From assembly GCA_004010275.1 (NCBI GenBank), contig RBWT01000020.1, forward strand, positions 1 to 61,397: a stretch of 61,397 nucleotides of DNA. The letters run 5' to 3'. A model generated the notes under the pieces. It was not told the DNA's origin, ran no database searches, and worked only from the letters and a program-made list of their open reading frames with translations. A program made the position numbers and the translations under genes. The stretch comes from Streptomyces huasconensis. Lineage in GTDB: Bacteria > Actinomycetota > Actinomycetes > Streptomycetales > Streptomycetaceae. Of the stretch, positions 38,044-46,023 are shown piece by piece; the first letter of the stretch is position 1; each line of letters opens with the position of its first letter.

Positions 38044-38802
38044 CTACGAGGCGGGGACTTGCTCGCTGAGTGAGGCCATGTACGAGGGAAGAGCGTTCCA
38101 GACCTCGGGCGTGTAGAAGTGCGACCCCGGCAGCTCGGTGTGGCGCACCCCGTTCTTCGCCAGCCTCAGCCACCGCTCCCGTACGTCGGGATCGATGGTT
38201 TCGTCGTCGGCACCGGTGAACAGCTCGACGGGCGCCTGCACCGTGGCGCCTTCGCGGGGCCGGAAGGAGTCGCGGACCCGGATGTCGGCGCGCATCAACT
38301 CGACGGCCATGTCCTGGAGTTCGGCGCTGTCGAGCACGTGGCGCGGAAGCAGCCCGAACTGCCGCATCCAGGCGAGGAGCTGTTCGTCGCTGTCGCGGCG
38401 CGAGGGAGTGACCTCCTCCACGGCGAGGCTCTCGCTCGGCGCGTTGGCGGAGGACACCACCAGCGCCGCGGGTGCGGGGCCGCCGCGCTCCTCCAACCGG
38501 GAGGCGACGTCGAAGGCGACCCAGCTGCCCATGCTGTGGCCGAAGAGCACATACGGAAGGCCGGCCGCGGAGACCACCGCCTCGACGACGTCGTCGACCA
38601 GCTCGTCCCAGTTCTCCGCGAAGTCCTCGACGAAGCGGCCTTCCCGGCCCGGGTAGCAGATGGCGGCGGCCTCCACGCCGGGCGGCATCGCATCGGCCCA
38701 CCTCATGTAGGAGCTGACGCCTCCGCCGCAGTAACCCAAGCAGATGAAGCGCATGACAGCCTTGGGGTCCCGCTTGGGCCGGACCACTACGGTGTCCTTC
38801 AA
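38044..38802 (-). CDS. Type II thioesterase
   Basis: A 252-aa alpha/beta hydrolase of the editing type that removes wrong or stalled acyl groups from carrier proteins. FGHSMGSW (Ser90) is the nucleophile elbow, ICYPGREGR is typical of type II enzymes, and the C-terminal LPGSHFY carries the His. The start is TTG 38802, with GAAGGAG nine bases upstream; an ATG 16 codons later would also leave the fold intact. It lies between two adenylation genes on the minus strand. Confidence 0.88.
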   Translation of the reverse strand: MKDTVVVRPKRDPKAVMRFICLGYCGGGVSSYMRWADAMPPGVEAAAICYPGREGRFVEDFAENWDELVDDVVEAVVSAAGLPYVLFGHSMGSWVAFDVASRLEERGGPAPAALVVSSANAPSESLAVEEVTPSRRDSDEQLLAWMRQFGLLPRHVLDSAELQDMAVELMRADIRVRDSFRPREGATVQAPVELFTGADDETIDPDVRERWLRLAKNGVRHTELPGSHFYTPEVWNALPSYMASLSEQVPAS

Positions 38803-38871
38803 GCCAGTACTCCTTCGTCCGTGAACGGTCCGTACCCGGGGATTCCTCGGCGCCACGCGGCGAACGGGCAC

Positions 38872-40380
38872 TCAGAGCCGGCTGCAGGCCAGACGGTCCA
38901 CTTTGCCGTTGGCGTTGAGCGGCAGGGCGTCGACCTGGACGAACCGCGTCGGGAGCATGTGCGCCGGCAGATGCGGGCGGAGCCGGGCGCGCAGGTCGGC
39001 GGGCGCGGTCCCGGCCCCGCTGTAGACGGCGAGGAGCCGTGGCTGGCCCCCCGCCGCCTTCGCCACGGTGACCACCACGTCGTCGACCCCGCCCCACTGG
39101 CGTATTCCGGCCTCCACGTCGCCCAGTTCGAGCCGCTGACCCATGATCTTGACCTGCTCGTCGAGGCGGCCCAGGTGCACGAGTTCGCCGTCCTCGACGG
39201 TGACGCGGTCACCGGTCCGGTACCACGCCTGCGGGCTGGGCTCGGGGCCCGGATGCGGTACGGGGTCGTAAAAGCGCCCCGCGTTGGCGGCCGGGTCGAG
39301 GTAGCCGTCGAACCGCTGCTCCCCGCGGACCTGCAGCTCACCGGTGTCGGGGTCGATCCGGTGTTCGAGGTGCGGGTGGATGCGGCCGATCGGGGTCGTG
39401 CCGTTGGAGGTCTTCGGCCACGCGGAGCGGTCGGCCGGCAGCCGGTAGGCCGTCACCGAGATGGCGAGTTCGGTGGGCCCGTACAGATTGTCGACCGTGC
39501 TGTTCGGCGCGGCGTCCGACCAGGCCTGCGCCTGCTCCAGGGTCAGCTGCTCGCCGCCGAAGTAGCTGTGGCGCAGGGTCGGCATGCTGCCGGGCGGGAG
39601 GGCGCCGGCGTCACGTACGAGCGAGACGATCGACGGCACGGACATCCAGTGGGTCAGGCCATGGGCGCCGACGAAGCCGACCGGGTCCACCAGCTCGCCG
39701 CGCGTGGGCACCACCAGCGTCGCTCCGCCGCCCCAGGCGATGAAGGTGTTGAGGACCGATGGGTCGAACGTCAGGGCGATGTTCTGCGCGACCCGGCAAT
39801 CGGCGCCGACCTGGAACCGGTCGATGTGGAGGCGGAGGTAGGCGTCGAGGTGCCGGTGCCGGATGGGCACGCCCTTGGGCACTCCGGTGGAGCCCGAGGT
39901 GAAGAGGATGTACGCGACCGAGTCCGGGTCCTGCTTGTCGTCCGACGGATCGCCCGGGACGGCCGGAGCGTCCTCCAGGGCGCGCCGCAGCCGGCTCCCG
40001 GCGACGGTGATCACCGGTACGTCCGTACCGTCCAGGAAGGAGGCGTCCCGGCCCTCCTCGGCCAACACCACGTCCAGGGCAGCGAGTTCGACGACCTGCC
40101 GGATTCTTTCAGCGGGGTGGTCCACGGGGAGCGGGACCACGATGCCGCCGACGCGCAGTGTGCCGAGATAGCCGGCATAGGCGGTCACACCGGCCGCGGC
40201 GAGCAATCCGACTCGGAGGGGCCCCGGTGCCTCCACCGTCGAAATGCGGGCGGCCAATTCCCGTGACAGAGAATCGAGTTGGGCGTAACTGACCGTTCGC
40301 CCGTCGGCGACCAGCGCTTCCCGGTCAGGGGCTCGGCGGACACTGTCGGTGAACCAGGAGTGCAGGGTCTTCGCGGACAA
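38872..40380 (-). CDS. Free-standing adenylation domain
   Basis: A 502-aa AMP-forming enzyme that activates an amino or carboxylic acid and loads a carrier in trans. Core motifs: LFTSGSTGVPKG, LYGPTELA, YRTGDR, and the lysine in NANGKVDR. The binding-pocket residues I read (D-P-L-S-Y-G-L-I-S) match no code I know. Some parts (SVPSIVSL) recall DltA-like enzymes, so the substrate may be unusual. The TTG start at 40380 is preceded by GAGAGGG inside a possible hairpin. It heads a minus-strand operon running through the type II thioesterase, A-PCP and ABC genes. Confidence 0.88.
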   Translation of the reverse strand: MSAKTLHSWFTDSVRRAPDREALVADGRTVSYAQLDSLSRELAARISTVEAPGPLRVGLLAAAGVTAYAGYLGTLRVGGIVVPLPVDHPAERIRQVVELAALDVVLAEEGRDASFLDGTDVPVITVAGSRLRRALEDAPAVPGDPSDDKQDPDSVAYILFTSGSTGVPKGVPIRHRHLDAYLRLHIDRFQVGADCRVAQNIALTFDPSVLNTFIAWGGGATLVVPTRGELVDPVGFVGAHGLTHWMSVPSIVSLVRDAGALPPGSMPTLRHSYFGGEQLTLEQAQAWSDAAPNSTVDNLYGPTELAISVTAYRLPADRSAWPKTSNGTTPIGRIHPHLEHRIDPDTGELQVRGEQRFDGYLDPAANAGRFYDPVPHPGPEPSPQAWYRTGDRVTVEDGELVHLGRLDEQVKIMGQRLELGDVEAGIRQWGGVDDVVVTVAKAAGGQPRLLAVYSGAGTAPADLRARLRPHLPAHMLPTRFVQVDALPLNANGKVDRLACSRL

Positions 40381-40417
40381 GGACTCGCCCTCTCCCCGCG
40401 GGTCCCCCGCGGAGTCC
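40381..40417 (-). promoter_or_regulatory. mRNA hairpin around Shine-Dalgarno of adenylation gene
   Basis: GGACTC and GAGTCC pair perfectly across 25 bases, ending exactly at the TTG start. An inner pairing of CTCCGCGGG with CCCGCGGGGAG overlaps the ribosome binding site. It could lower translation or act as a switch. Confidence 0.4.
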
Positions 40418-40529
40418 TGAAGTCGTCAACTCATAGCGTACGCGCGGGCGGTGCGGCTGGTGCGGGAAGTGAGCATACCTACCCGATCAACCGGCACGGC
40501 CGGTCCGCGCGCCGCCCCGGACCTGCCGG

Positions 40530-40568
40530 AACGGCCCTTTTCCCTGGTTCAACGGCCCTTTTCCCTGG
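40530..40568. repeat. 18-bp direct repeat with 21-bp period
   Basis: AACGGCCCTTTTCCCTGG occurs at 40530-40547 and again at 40551-40568, perfectly. The 21-bp period is two helical turns, and the second copy ends 20 bp before a -35 box. Direct repeats at this phasing are typical of activator sites such as those of SARP proteins. Confidence 0.75.
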
Positions 40569-40588
40569 CCCCCGGCGCACAGAATCGC

Positions 40589-40618
40589 TTGACAGTGCAG
40601 TGCCGCGCGGAAAATACT
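40589..40618 (+). promoter_or_regulatory. Promoter of desaturase gene
   Basis: TTGACA (40589-40594), an 18-bp spacer and AATACT (40613-40618), reading toward the desaturase at 40766. The -35 box is a perfect consensus. Confidence 0.5.
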
Positions 40619-40653
40619 GGCGATTACTCCTGTCTTGGATCGGCTGAAGATCC

Positions 40654-40680
40654 CAACACCCGCCAGGGCAAGGTCAATTG
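40654..40680. promoter_or_regulatory. Cluster dyad, copy 6 (one mismatch)
   Basis: CAAC-N19-ATTG with left half CCCAAC. It is 86 bp before the desaturase start and downstream of the TTGACA promoter, a position more usual for a repressor. Confidence 0.5.
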
Positions 40681-40765
40681 GCCCCCTCTCCCCGGCCGTC
40701 GGTGACAACCGCCCCACACGTTTCAGAGTCCACGGGTTCAGATTCTCAGCGGGAGGGACCAGACT

Positions 40766-41791
40766 GTGGCAAGCCCCGAACGGGCCGAACGGCACAAGTT
40801 TTCGCCCGAGATCCTCGCGGCTGTGCGCGCCGCGTCCCGACTGGACAACTGGCACGGCCCTCTCGAAGTGGCGGAGCACGTGCTGTGGGTCGCCGTGTGG
40901 TGCGCGGCCTCTGTTCTGGCGTTCGAGAACGCCCCGCTCTGGGTCGCCCTTCCCGTGTACGTCGCCGCCGTGTTCTTCATCGGTGGCCGCCAGCGGGCCC
41001 TCGCCGGGGTACTGCACATGGCGACCCATCGCGCGTTCATGGCGAACCGCCGCGTCGGCGACGTGATCGGGGCGCTGTTCGGCGGATACCCGGTCCTGCA
41101 GAGCTTCACCGGCTACCGCGCCTCGCACCTCGGCGAGCACCACGGCCGCCTCGGCGACCCGGAGCGGGACCCCGACTACAAGCAGTACCAGGACAACGCG
41201 CTGTGCGGGGACAACCTCAGCCGGGCCGCGCTGCGGCGGTACATGTGGACCGCCCTGAGCCCGCGTGCCACCGCCTCGTACCTCTATTACCTGCTCCGGC
41301 ACCGCATGGTGACCAAGGGCGAGAAGACGTCGGAGCGGTGGCTGCGCGCCACGCTCCTCGCCGCCGTCCTCGCGTGGGCGGTCCTCGGCGGCTGGTGGCC
41401 CTGGCTGCTCCTGCTCTGGGTCGTACCGCTGATCACCACGCAGGTGTGGATCGGGGCGGTCGCCGAGCTGATGGAGCACTTCCCCCTGATCGAGACCGCG
41501 CCACGGGTGGACATCTACATGTCCTGGAACCGGGTGTACGGACTCGCCACGCGTTTCCTGGTCGGAGAGAAGGACGGCGAGGGCTTCCACCTGGTCCACC
41601 ACCTGTTCCCGCGGACCCCCATGTGGCGGCTGCGCGAGGTGGACGCCATCCTGCAGCGCGACCCGGTCTACGCGCAGCTGCCGCGTCTGAACGGCGTGCT
41701 CGGCGGCATGGGGAAGATCTACTGGTCCCTGCCGGCCACCGCTCGCCGCTCCACGGAACCCGTAGGCGCCACCCCGATGCCCGAGACCTGA
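40766..41791 (+). CDS. Membrane desaturase/hydroxylase-family enzyme
   Basis: A 341-aa integral membrane protein with three histidine boxes: H84-MAT-H88, H121-LGE-H125-H126, and HLVHH near residue 275. Hydrophobic stretches lie at about 38-72 and 195-235. It belongs to the fatty-acid desaturase superfamily, which also includes hydroxylases and carotenoid oxygenases, so the reaction cannot be fixed. It is only distantly similar to the desaturase at 28439. It is transcribed alone, between two minus-strand adenylation genes, from the promoter region at 40381-40765. The GTG start has GGGAGG upstream. Confidence 0.83.
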   Translation: MASPERAERHKFSPEILAAVRAASRLDNWHGPLEVAEHVLWVAVWCAASVLAFENAPLWVALPVYVAAVFFIGGRQRALAGVLHMATHRAFMANRRVGDVIGALFGGYPVLQSFTGYRASHLGEHHGRLGDPERDPDYKQYQDNALCGDNLSRAALRRYMWTALSPRATASYLYYLLRHRMVTKGEKTSERWLRATLLAAVLAWAVLGGWWPWLLLLWVVPLITTQVWIGAVAELMEHFPLIETAPRVDIYMSWNRVYGLATRFLVGEKDGEGFHLVHHLFPRTPMWRLREVDAILQRDPVYAQLPRLNGVLGGMGKIYWSLPATARRSTEPVGATPMPET

Positions 41792-41827
41792 GGAGCGGGC
41801 ACCGCGCACGTACGTCCGCGAGTCGGC

Positions 41828-43336
41828 TCACCCGGAGGGATCGACGTCGGGGAGTGCCGCGAAGTCCACCTTGCCGTTGGGCTTGACCGGCATGGAGGCG
41901 ACGGGAACGAACGCGGCGGGCACCATGTACGCCGGAAGGCGCGCGCCGAGGTGAGTACGAAGGTCCCGGACCCGCAGTGGCTCACGCGCGCCGGTGGCGT
42001 AATAGGCGGCCAGCGCGAGATCCCCGTGGAGTTCGAACGGCTTGACCGCCGCGTCGGTGACCTCGGGGTGCTCCACGAGCGCCTGTTCGATCTCGGCGGG
42101 CTCCACCCGGAAGCCCCTGACCTTCAGCTGCCGGTCCGCCCTGCCGGTGACCCGCAGCCCTTCCGGCCCCAGGACCCCGAGATCCCCCGTGCGGTACAGG
42201 CGCAGCCCGGCCGTCGCGCCGGCGCCGCGCACGAACCGGGACGCGGTCGCCTCCGGGTCGACGTATCCGCGCGCCAGCCCCGGCCCCGACAGGTAGACCT
42301 CGCCCTGCTGCCCGGCGGGCACCGGCTCCAGTGACTCGTCCAGCAGGTGGACTCCGGTGCCGTGCAGCGGGTGGCCGACCGGCACGACACCGTGCTCCCG
42401 CGACAGGTCGGCTGTGATGTCAGCGGTGCAGGAGGTGATGGCGGCCTCGGTCAGGCCGTAGGCGTTCACCAGCCGGGAGCCGGGAAGGAGCCGCAACGAG
42501 CGCTCACAGTCCGCGCTGTGCACCGCGCTGCCCCCCACGATGGTCAGCCGCACCGGCAGATCCTGCGGGCCCTGCTCCAGCTCCGCGAGGAACGCACGCC
42601 AGTAGGAGGGCGTGAGGTCCATGACGGTGATGCCGTACCGGTTGACCTCGTCGGCCAATTCACCCGGCGCCCACCTCCGGTCGGGTAGGACCAGGGTGGC
42701 GCCGTTGAGGAGGGACACCAGCATCTGCTCCACGGAGGTGTCGAAGGTGATGGCGGCGAGCTGGAGCACCCGGTCCTCGGGCGAGATGCCGTACCGCTCG
42801 TTGATGTGCGCGAGGAGGTACGCCAAGGAGGCGTGCTCGACCTCGACACCCTTGGGGGTGCCGGTCGATCCGGAGGTGTAGATGACGTACGCGAGGTCCG
42901 TGCCCACCGCCGGCGCGGCAGGGTCGGACGCGGCGCGATCCGGTACGAGGTCTTCGGGCACGGGCTCGTCCAGGCGGACCAGCGGAAGGGCCAGATCCGG
43001 GAGGCGGTCACCGGCCGAGCCGGTCACGACGGCCGCGCAGTCGGACGCGCGGGCAAGGGCGGCGATCCGGTCGGCGGGAGTTCCCGGCTCGACGGGGAGG
43101 TAGGCCGCCCCGGTCATCCAGGTCGCGAGCATGGTGGCGATCAGGTCGGGGGAACGTTCCAGGTGCGCCATGACGACGGCGCCCCGGCCGACGCGGTCCG
43201 CCCTGAGCAGGCCCGCGATGTGGTGCGCCCGTGCGTCCAGCACGGCGTAGGTCATGTGGTGACGGCCCTGCACGACCGCGGTGCTCCGGGGCTGCGCCGC
43301 GACGCGGTCGGCGAAGAGTTCGTGAGCGAGCCTCAT
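41828..43336 (-). CDS. Free-standing adenylation domain
   Basis: A 502-aa adenylation enzyme without a carrier. Motifs: IYTSGSTGTPKG, FDTSVEQML, AYGLTEAA (Leu for the usual Pro), YRTGDLG, and the lysine in KPNGKVD. My hand-read code is D-T-E-S-I-G-A-I-T. Glu at position 239 and similarity to the D-A-E-S-I-G of a known lysine code hint at a basic residue, possibly a guanidino amino acid. It would load a carrier in trans, for example the PCPs at 9006 or 13958 or that of the C-PCP protein. It is divergent from the free C-domain gene and shares its dyad-containing promoter region. Confidence 0.88.
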   Translation of the reverse strand: MRLAHELFADRVAAQPRSTAVVQGRHHMTYAVLDARAHHIAGLLRADRVGRGAVVMAHLERSPDLIATMLATWMTGAAYLPVEPGTPADRIAALARASDCAAVVTGSAGDRLPDLALPLVRLDEPVPEDLVPDRAASDPAAPAVGTDLAYVIYTSGSTGTPKGVEVEHASLAYLLAHINERYGISPEDRVLQLAAITFDTSVEQMLVSLLNGATLVLPDRRWAPGELADEVNRYGITVMDLTPSYWRAFLAELEQGPQDLPVRLTIVGGSAVHSADCERSLRLLPGSRLVNAYGLTEAAITSCTADITADLSREHGVVPVGHPLHGTGVHLLDESLEPVPAGQQGEVYLSGPGLARGYVDPEATASRFVRGAGATAGLRLYRTGDLGVLGPEGLRVTGRADRQLKVRGFRVEPAEIEQALVEHPEVTDAAVKPFELHGDLALAAYYATGAREPLRVRDLRTHLGARLPAYMVPAAFVPVASMPVKPNGKVDFAALPDVDPSG

Positions 43337-43498
43337 GCCATCAAGTCCCTTCGTACGGCCTGTGGTTCAGCCCCGCGCGCAGCAATGAACGGCATCCTTC
43401 CGGGGCATCGATGTCGCCATGAAACCCGGGACAATTCAATCACGAAGGCGACCGCGGCGCGGTTTGCACACCCATCGCACGGAGCGTCAGCCGAGGCC

Positions 43499-43525
43499 CA
43501 ACCGGCGTGCTACTAACCGGAGTTG
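43499..43525. promoter_or_regulatory. Cluster dyad, copy 7 (exact)
   Basis: CAAC-N19-GTTG, exact, with halves CCCAAC and GTTGGA. It lies between divergent adenylation and condensation genes. Confidence 0.7.
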
Positions 43526-43562
43526 GACGGGACGCCTCGTACGCCAACAGAAGGCCGAGACC

Positions 43563-43589
43563 CAACACGCGGGCCGAGTCGCCAAGTTG
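43563..43589. promoter_or_regulatory. Cluster dyad, copy 8 (exact)
   Basis: CAAC-N19-GTTG, exact. It starts 64 bp after copy 7, the same distance as between copies 1 and 2, and ends 20 bp before the condensation gene start. Confidence 0.7.
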
Positions 43590-43609
43590 ACGGCAGAGAG
43601 GGAAGAGCG

Positions 43610-44953
43610 ATGACTCTTACGGGACCGATGCCGGCGTCGGTCGGGCAGGAGGCTCTGTGGCTCATCGACCAGCTGAACGGCGGGTCGGCACAGTATTCGA
43701 TGGTGTTCGCCTTCCGTGTCCGCGGGGAGCTGAACGTCTCCGCCCTGGAATGGGGACTGAACCAGGTCATCGCTCGCCACGGGGCGCTGCGCACGACTTT
43801 CACGGAAGTGGACGGAAGGCCGCGCCAGAAGATCGCCGACGAACTGGTCCTGCACCTGGACGTCGAAGTGGTGTCAGGTGGCGACGAGGCGGTGCGGCGG
43901 CGACTGGACCAAGAGGCGGGACGCGGCTTCGATCTGCACGCCGGACCGTTGTTCAGGGCCGGCCTGCTGCAAACGGCAGACCGCGATCACGTTCTGGTGA
44001 TGGCGGCTCACCACGCGATCTTCGACGGACGCTCACTCGACCTTCTGATGAGTGAGCTGCGGGAGTTCTACACGGCGGCGGTGGAAGGCGGCACCGCGGC
44101 GGTGGAGCCGGTGGTGGCGCAGTACGCGGATTTCGCCGGGGCGGAGAGCGACTGGCTGGAGTCTGCCGAAAGCAAGGCACAACTGGAGTTCTGGCGCCGG
44201 ACCCTGGACGGGGCCGAACCCTTCCGTCTCCCGGGCAGCCGTCCGCGACCGGCGATCGCGCCTGATGCCGGGGAAACCGTCGAGTTCGAGGTGGCCGCGG
44301 AGGACGTCGGCGATCTCAATGGACTGCTGGCGGCGGAGCGGGTGACCCCCTTCATGTTCATGTTGGCGGTGCACCATGTGACGCTCGCCCGCATGTCCGG
44401 GCAGCGGGATATCGTCGTGGGCAGCCCCATGTCGAACCGGCGTGAAGTGGAGCTGCTGAGGACCATCGGCTATTTCCTGAACATCGTGGCACTGCGGATC
44501 GACTCGGCAGGCGACCGGACCTTCCGGGACCTTCTGCGGCGCGTGCGGGGTGTTTCGTTGGATGCCTACGAGAACAAGGACTATCCGTTCGAGAAACTTG
44601 TCGCGCATCTCGGTTCCCGGCGCGACAGGCGAGCGACGGCCCTGTTCGAAACGGTCTTCTCATTCGACAACGCCTCCGTGGACGTCGACGTCTGGCCCGG
44701 TCTCGAAATCGAACCGGTGGACACCGAAGAGGCCACGGCCAAATCCGACATGGCCTTTTCGATCCTCTCGACGGAACGGGGCTTCCGTGGATCGATCGCG
44801 TGCCGCGCCGCGCTGTTCGACCGGGCGACCATCGAGTCGCTCGCCACGGAGTTCGTGACGACGCTGCGCCGGGTCACAAGAGACCCGGACGCGGAGCTGA
44901 CCGACCTGCTGGCGGACTTGCCGACGAACGGTCCGGCGTCCTCCGGCGCCTGA
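43610..44953 (+). CDS. Free-standing condensation domain
   Basis: A 447-aa C domain that would form a peptide bond between two carrier-bound residues supplied in trans. The catalytic core H134-H135-A-I-F-D139-G140 is intact, as are the early ALWLIDQL block and the later SPMSNR and DYPFEKLV blocks. It could replace the C domain of the C-A-PCP protein, whose catalytic histidine is missing. ATG 43610 follows GAGGGAAG. It is the last gene of the cluster on the right; a strong bidirectional terminator separates it from the core gene that follows. Confidence 0.9.
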   Translation: MTLTGPMPASVGQEALWLIDQLNGGSAQYSMVFAFRVRGELNVSALEWGLNQVIARHGALRTTFTEVDGRPRQKIADELVLHLDVEVVSGGDEAVRRRLDQEAGRGFDLHAGPLFRAGLLQTADRDHVLVMAAHHAIFDGRSLDLLMSELREFYTAAVEGGTAAVEPVVAQYADFAGAESDWLESAESKAQLEFWRRTLDGAEPFRLPGSRPRPAIAPDAGETVEFEVAAEDVGDLNGLLAAERVTPFMFMLAVHHVTLARMSGQRDIVVGSPMSNRREVELLRTIGYFLNIVALRIDSAGDRTFRDLLRRVRGVSLDAYENKDYPFEKLVAHLGSRRDRRATALFETVFSFDNASVDVDVWPGLEIEPVDTEEATAKSDMAFSILSTERGFRGSIACRAALFDRATIESLATEFVTTLRRVTRDPDAELTDLLADLPTNGPASSGA

Positions 44954-44976
44954 GATCAGACAGTGCCGCGGACATG

Positions 44977-45014
44977 CCGCGGGGCGGAAGACCATCCGGC
45001 CTTCCGCCCCGCGG
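44977..45014. terminator. Bidirectional terminator at cluster border
   Basis: A perfect 14-bp stem (CCGCGGGGCGGAAG / CTTCCGCCCCGCGG) with a 10-nt loop lies between the convergent condensation and DUF5324 genes. It marks the right border of the cluster. Confidence 0.85.
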
Positions 45015-45035
45015 TGTCGTCGGTGTCGTCGGGCG

Positions 45036-45743
45036 TCAGCTCCGCTTGTCCCCCTCCGGCGCCTCCGCCTCCGCCTCGGCCTGCTTGGCCTGGACCTCGG
45101 GGTCGAGGGACGTCTGGTCACTGCCGTCGACCGAGGTCAGCGGCGTGGTGTCCGGGACCTCGGTGGCCGCGGGGGGCTCGACCAGCCAGTCCGGGTTGGC
45201 CTGCTTGTCCCACCACTTCCAGGCGGCGAAGGCGCCACCCGCGAGGATGCCGAAGAGGGCGACCCTCTTGAAGACGCGGCCGTTCCTGGCGCGGCGCTCG
45301 TGCTTGCGGACCAGGCGCTGGATCTCCTTGGCCGAGACCTGACCGCGCAGCGCGGCGAGGGCCGCGGCACTGCGGGCGGCGGCTTCCTCGCGGACGGGCT
45401 GCGCGGCGGCCACCGCGTGCTCGATGCGGGGCTTGGAGTAGTCGGCCGCCTGTCGGGCGGCCTTGCGGGTGCGTGCGGCGGCCTCCTGCGCGGCATGGTC
45501 GACCTTCGGCGGCACGTGCGTACGCGCCTGTTCGACGCGGGGGGCGACGTGGGCGCCGTACTGGACACGGGCCTGTTCGGCCGCCTGCGACACCTTGGGC
45601 GCCAGTCGTGCACGCGCCTCCTGGGCGTAGTGCGCGGCTCGATCCTTGGCCGTGTCGGCGTATGGCGCCACCGCGTCCGCGGCGTGCCGCACGCTGTCCT
45701 TGGCCGAGCCGGTCGCGGCGCGCACGCTTTCGATGCGGGTCAC
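45036..45743 (-). CDS. DUF5324-type single-pass membrane protein
   Basis: 235 aa. Residues 1-140 are an Ala/Arg/Gln-rich helical, probably coiled, region with repeats of the QAAEQAR kind. One hydrophobic segment (about 160-175, VALFGILAGGAFAAWKWW) is followed by an acidic tail. I recognise it as the conserved Streptomyces protein next to ppiA; the function is unknown. The helical part is Ala-rich and amphipathic, suggesting membrane-surface binding. It is core rather than cluster. Confidence 0.8.
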   Translation of the reverse strand: MTRIESVRAATGSAKDSVRHAADAVAPYADTAKDRAAHYAQEARARLAPKVSQAAEQARVQYGAHVAPRVEQARTHVPPKVDHAAQEAAARTRKAARQAADYSKPRIEHAVAAAQPVREEAAARSAAALAALRGQVSAKEIQRLVRKHERRARNGRVFKRVALFGILAGGAFAAWKWWDKQANPDWLVEPPAATEVPDTTPLTSVDGSDQTSLDPEVQAKQAEAEAEAPEGDKRS

Positions 45744-45964
45744 GTGATCCTCCTCCTCGGTGGCGTATACCTATGTCACCTTTCCACCCTTTCAAAGATC
45801 ATGCCTTCTGGATCGCTCCCAGGTATGAGAGGTCGGGCATCCGGCTCAGTCGCGTCGACCCGGCCGAGCCTTGATCGGGGGATATCTCCGTAAGAAGACG
45901 TCCTCGGACGTCCTCGTCGACGATGCCACGAATCGCCCCGGCACGCGCCGACTCGGTGGCTACT

Positions 45965-45997
45965 CGTCCCGATCCGGTCCATGCGAGGATCGGGACG
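45965..45997. promoter_or_regulatory. 11-bp inverted repeat upstream of ppiA
   Basis: CGTCCCGATCC-N11-GGATCGGGACG is a perfect dyad, ending 26 bp before the ppiA start. It could be an operator or a leader hairpin. Confidence 0.5.
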
Positions 45998-46023
45998 TCA
46001 CAGAAGACAACGGAAGGCAGATC

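Larger units (their letters stand above)
40381..40765. other. Divergent promoter region
   Basis: 385 bp between a free adenylation gene (minus) and a desaturase gene (plus). It holds, in order, the start-site hairpin, an 18-bp direct repeat, a TTGACA/AATACT promoter, and a cluster dyad. GGGAGG ten bases before GTG 40766 serves the desaturase. No gene is seen. Confidence 0.65.

Noticed and set aside
1723..46023. attL/attR repeats from integration at tRNA-Ala
   Set aside because: I searched by eye for the tRNA 3' end at the right border (44954-46023) and found no copy. There is also no integrase or transposase gene.
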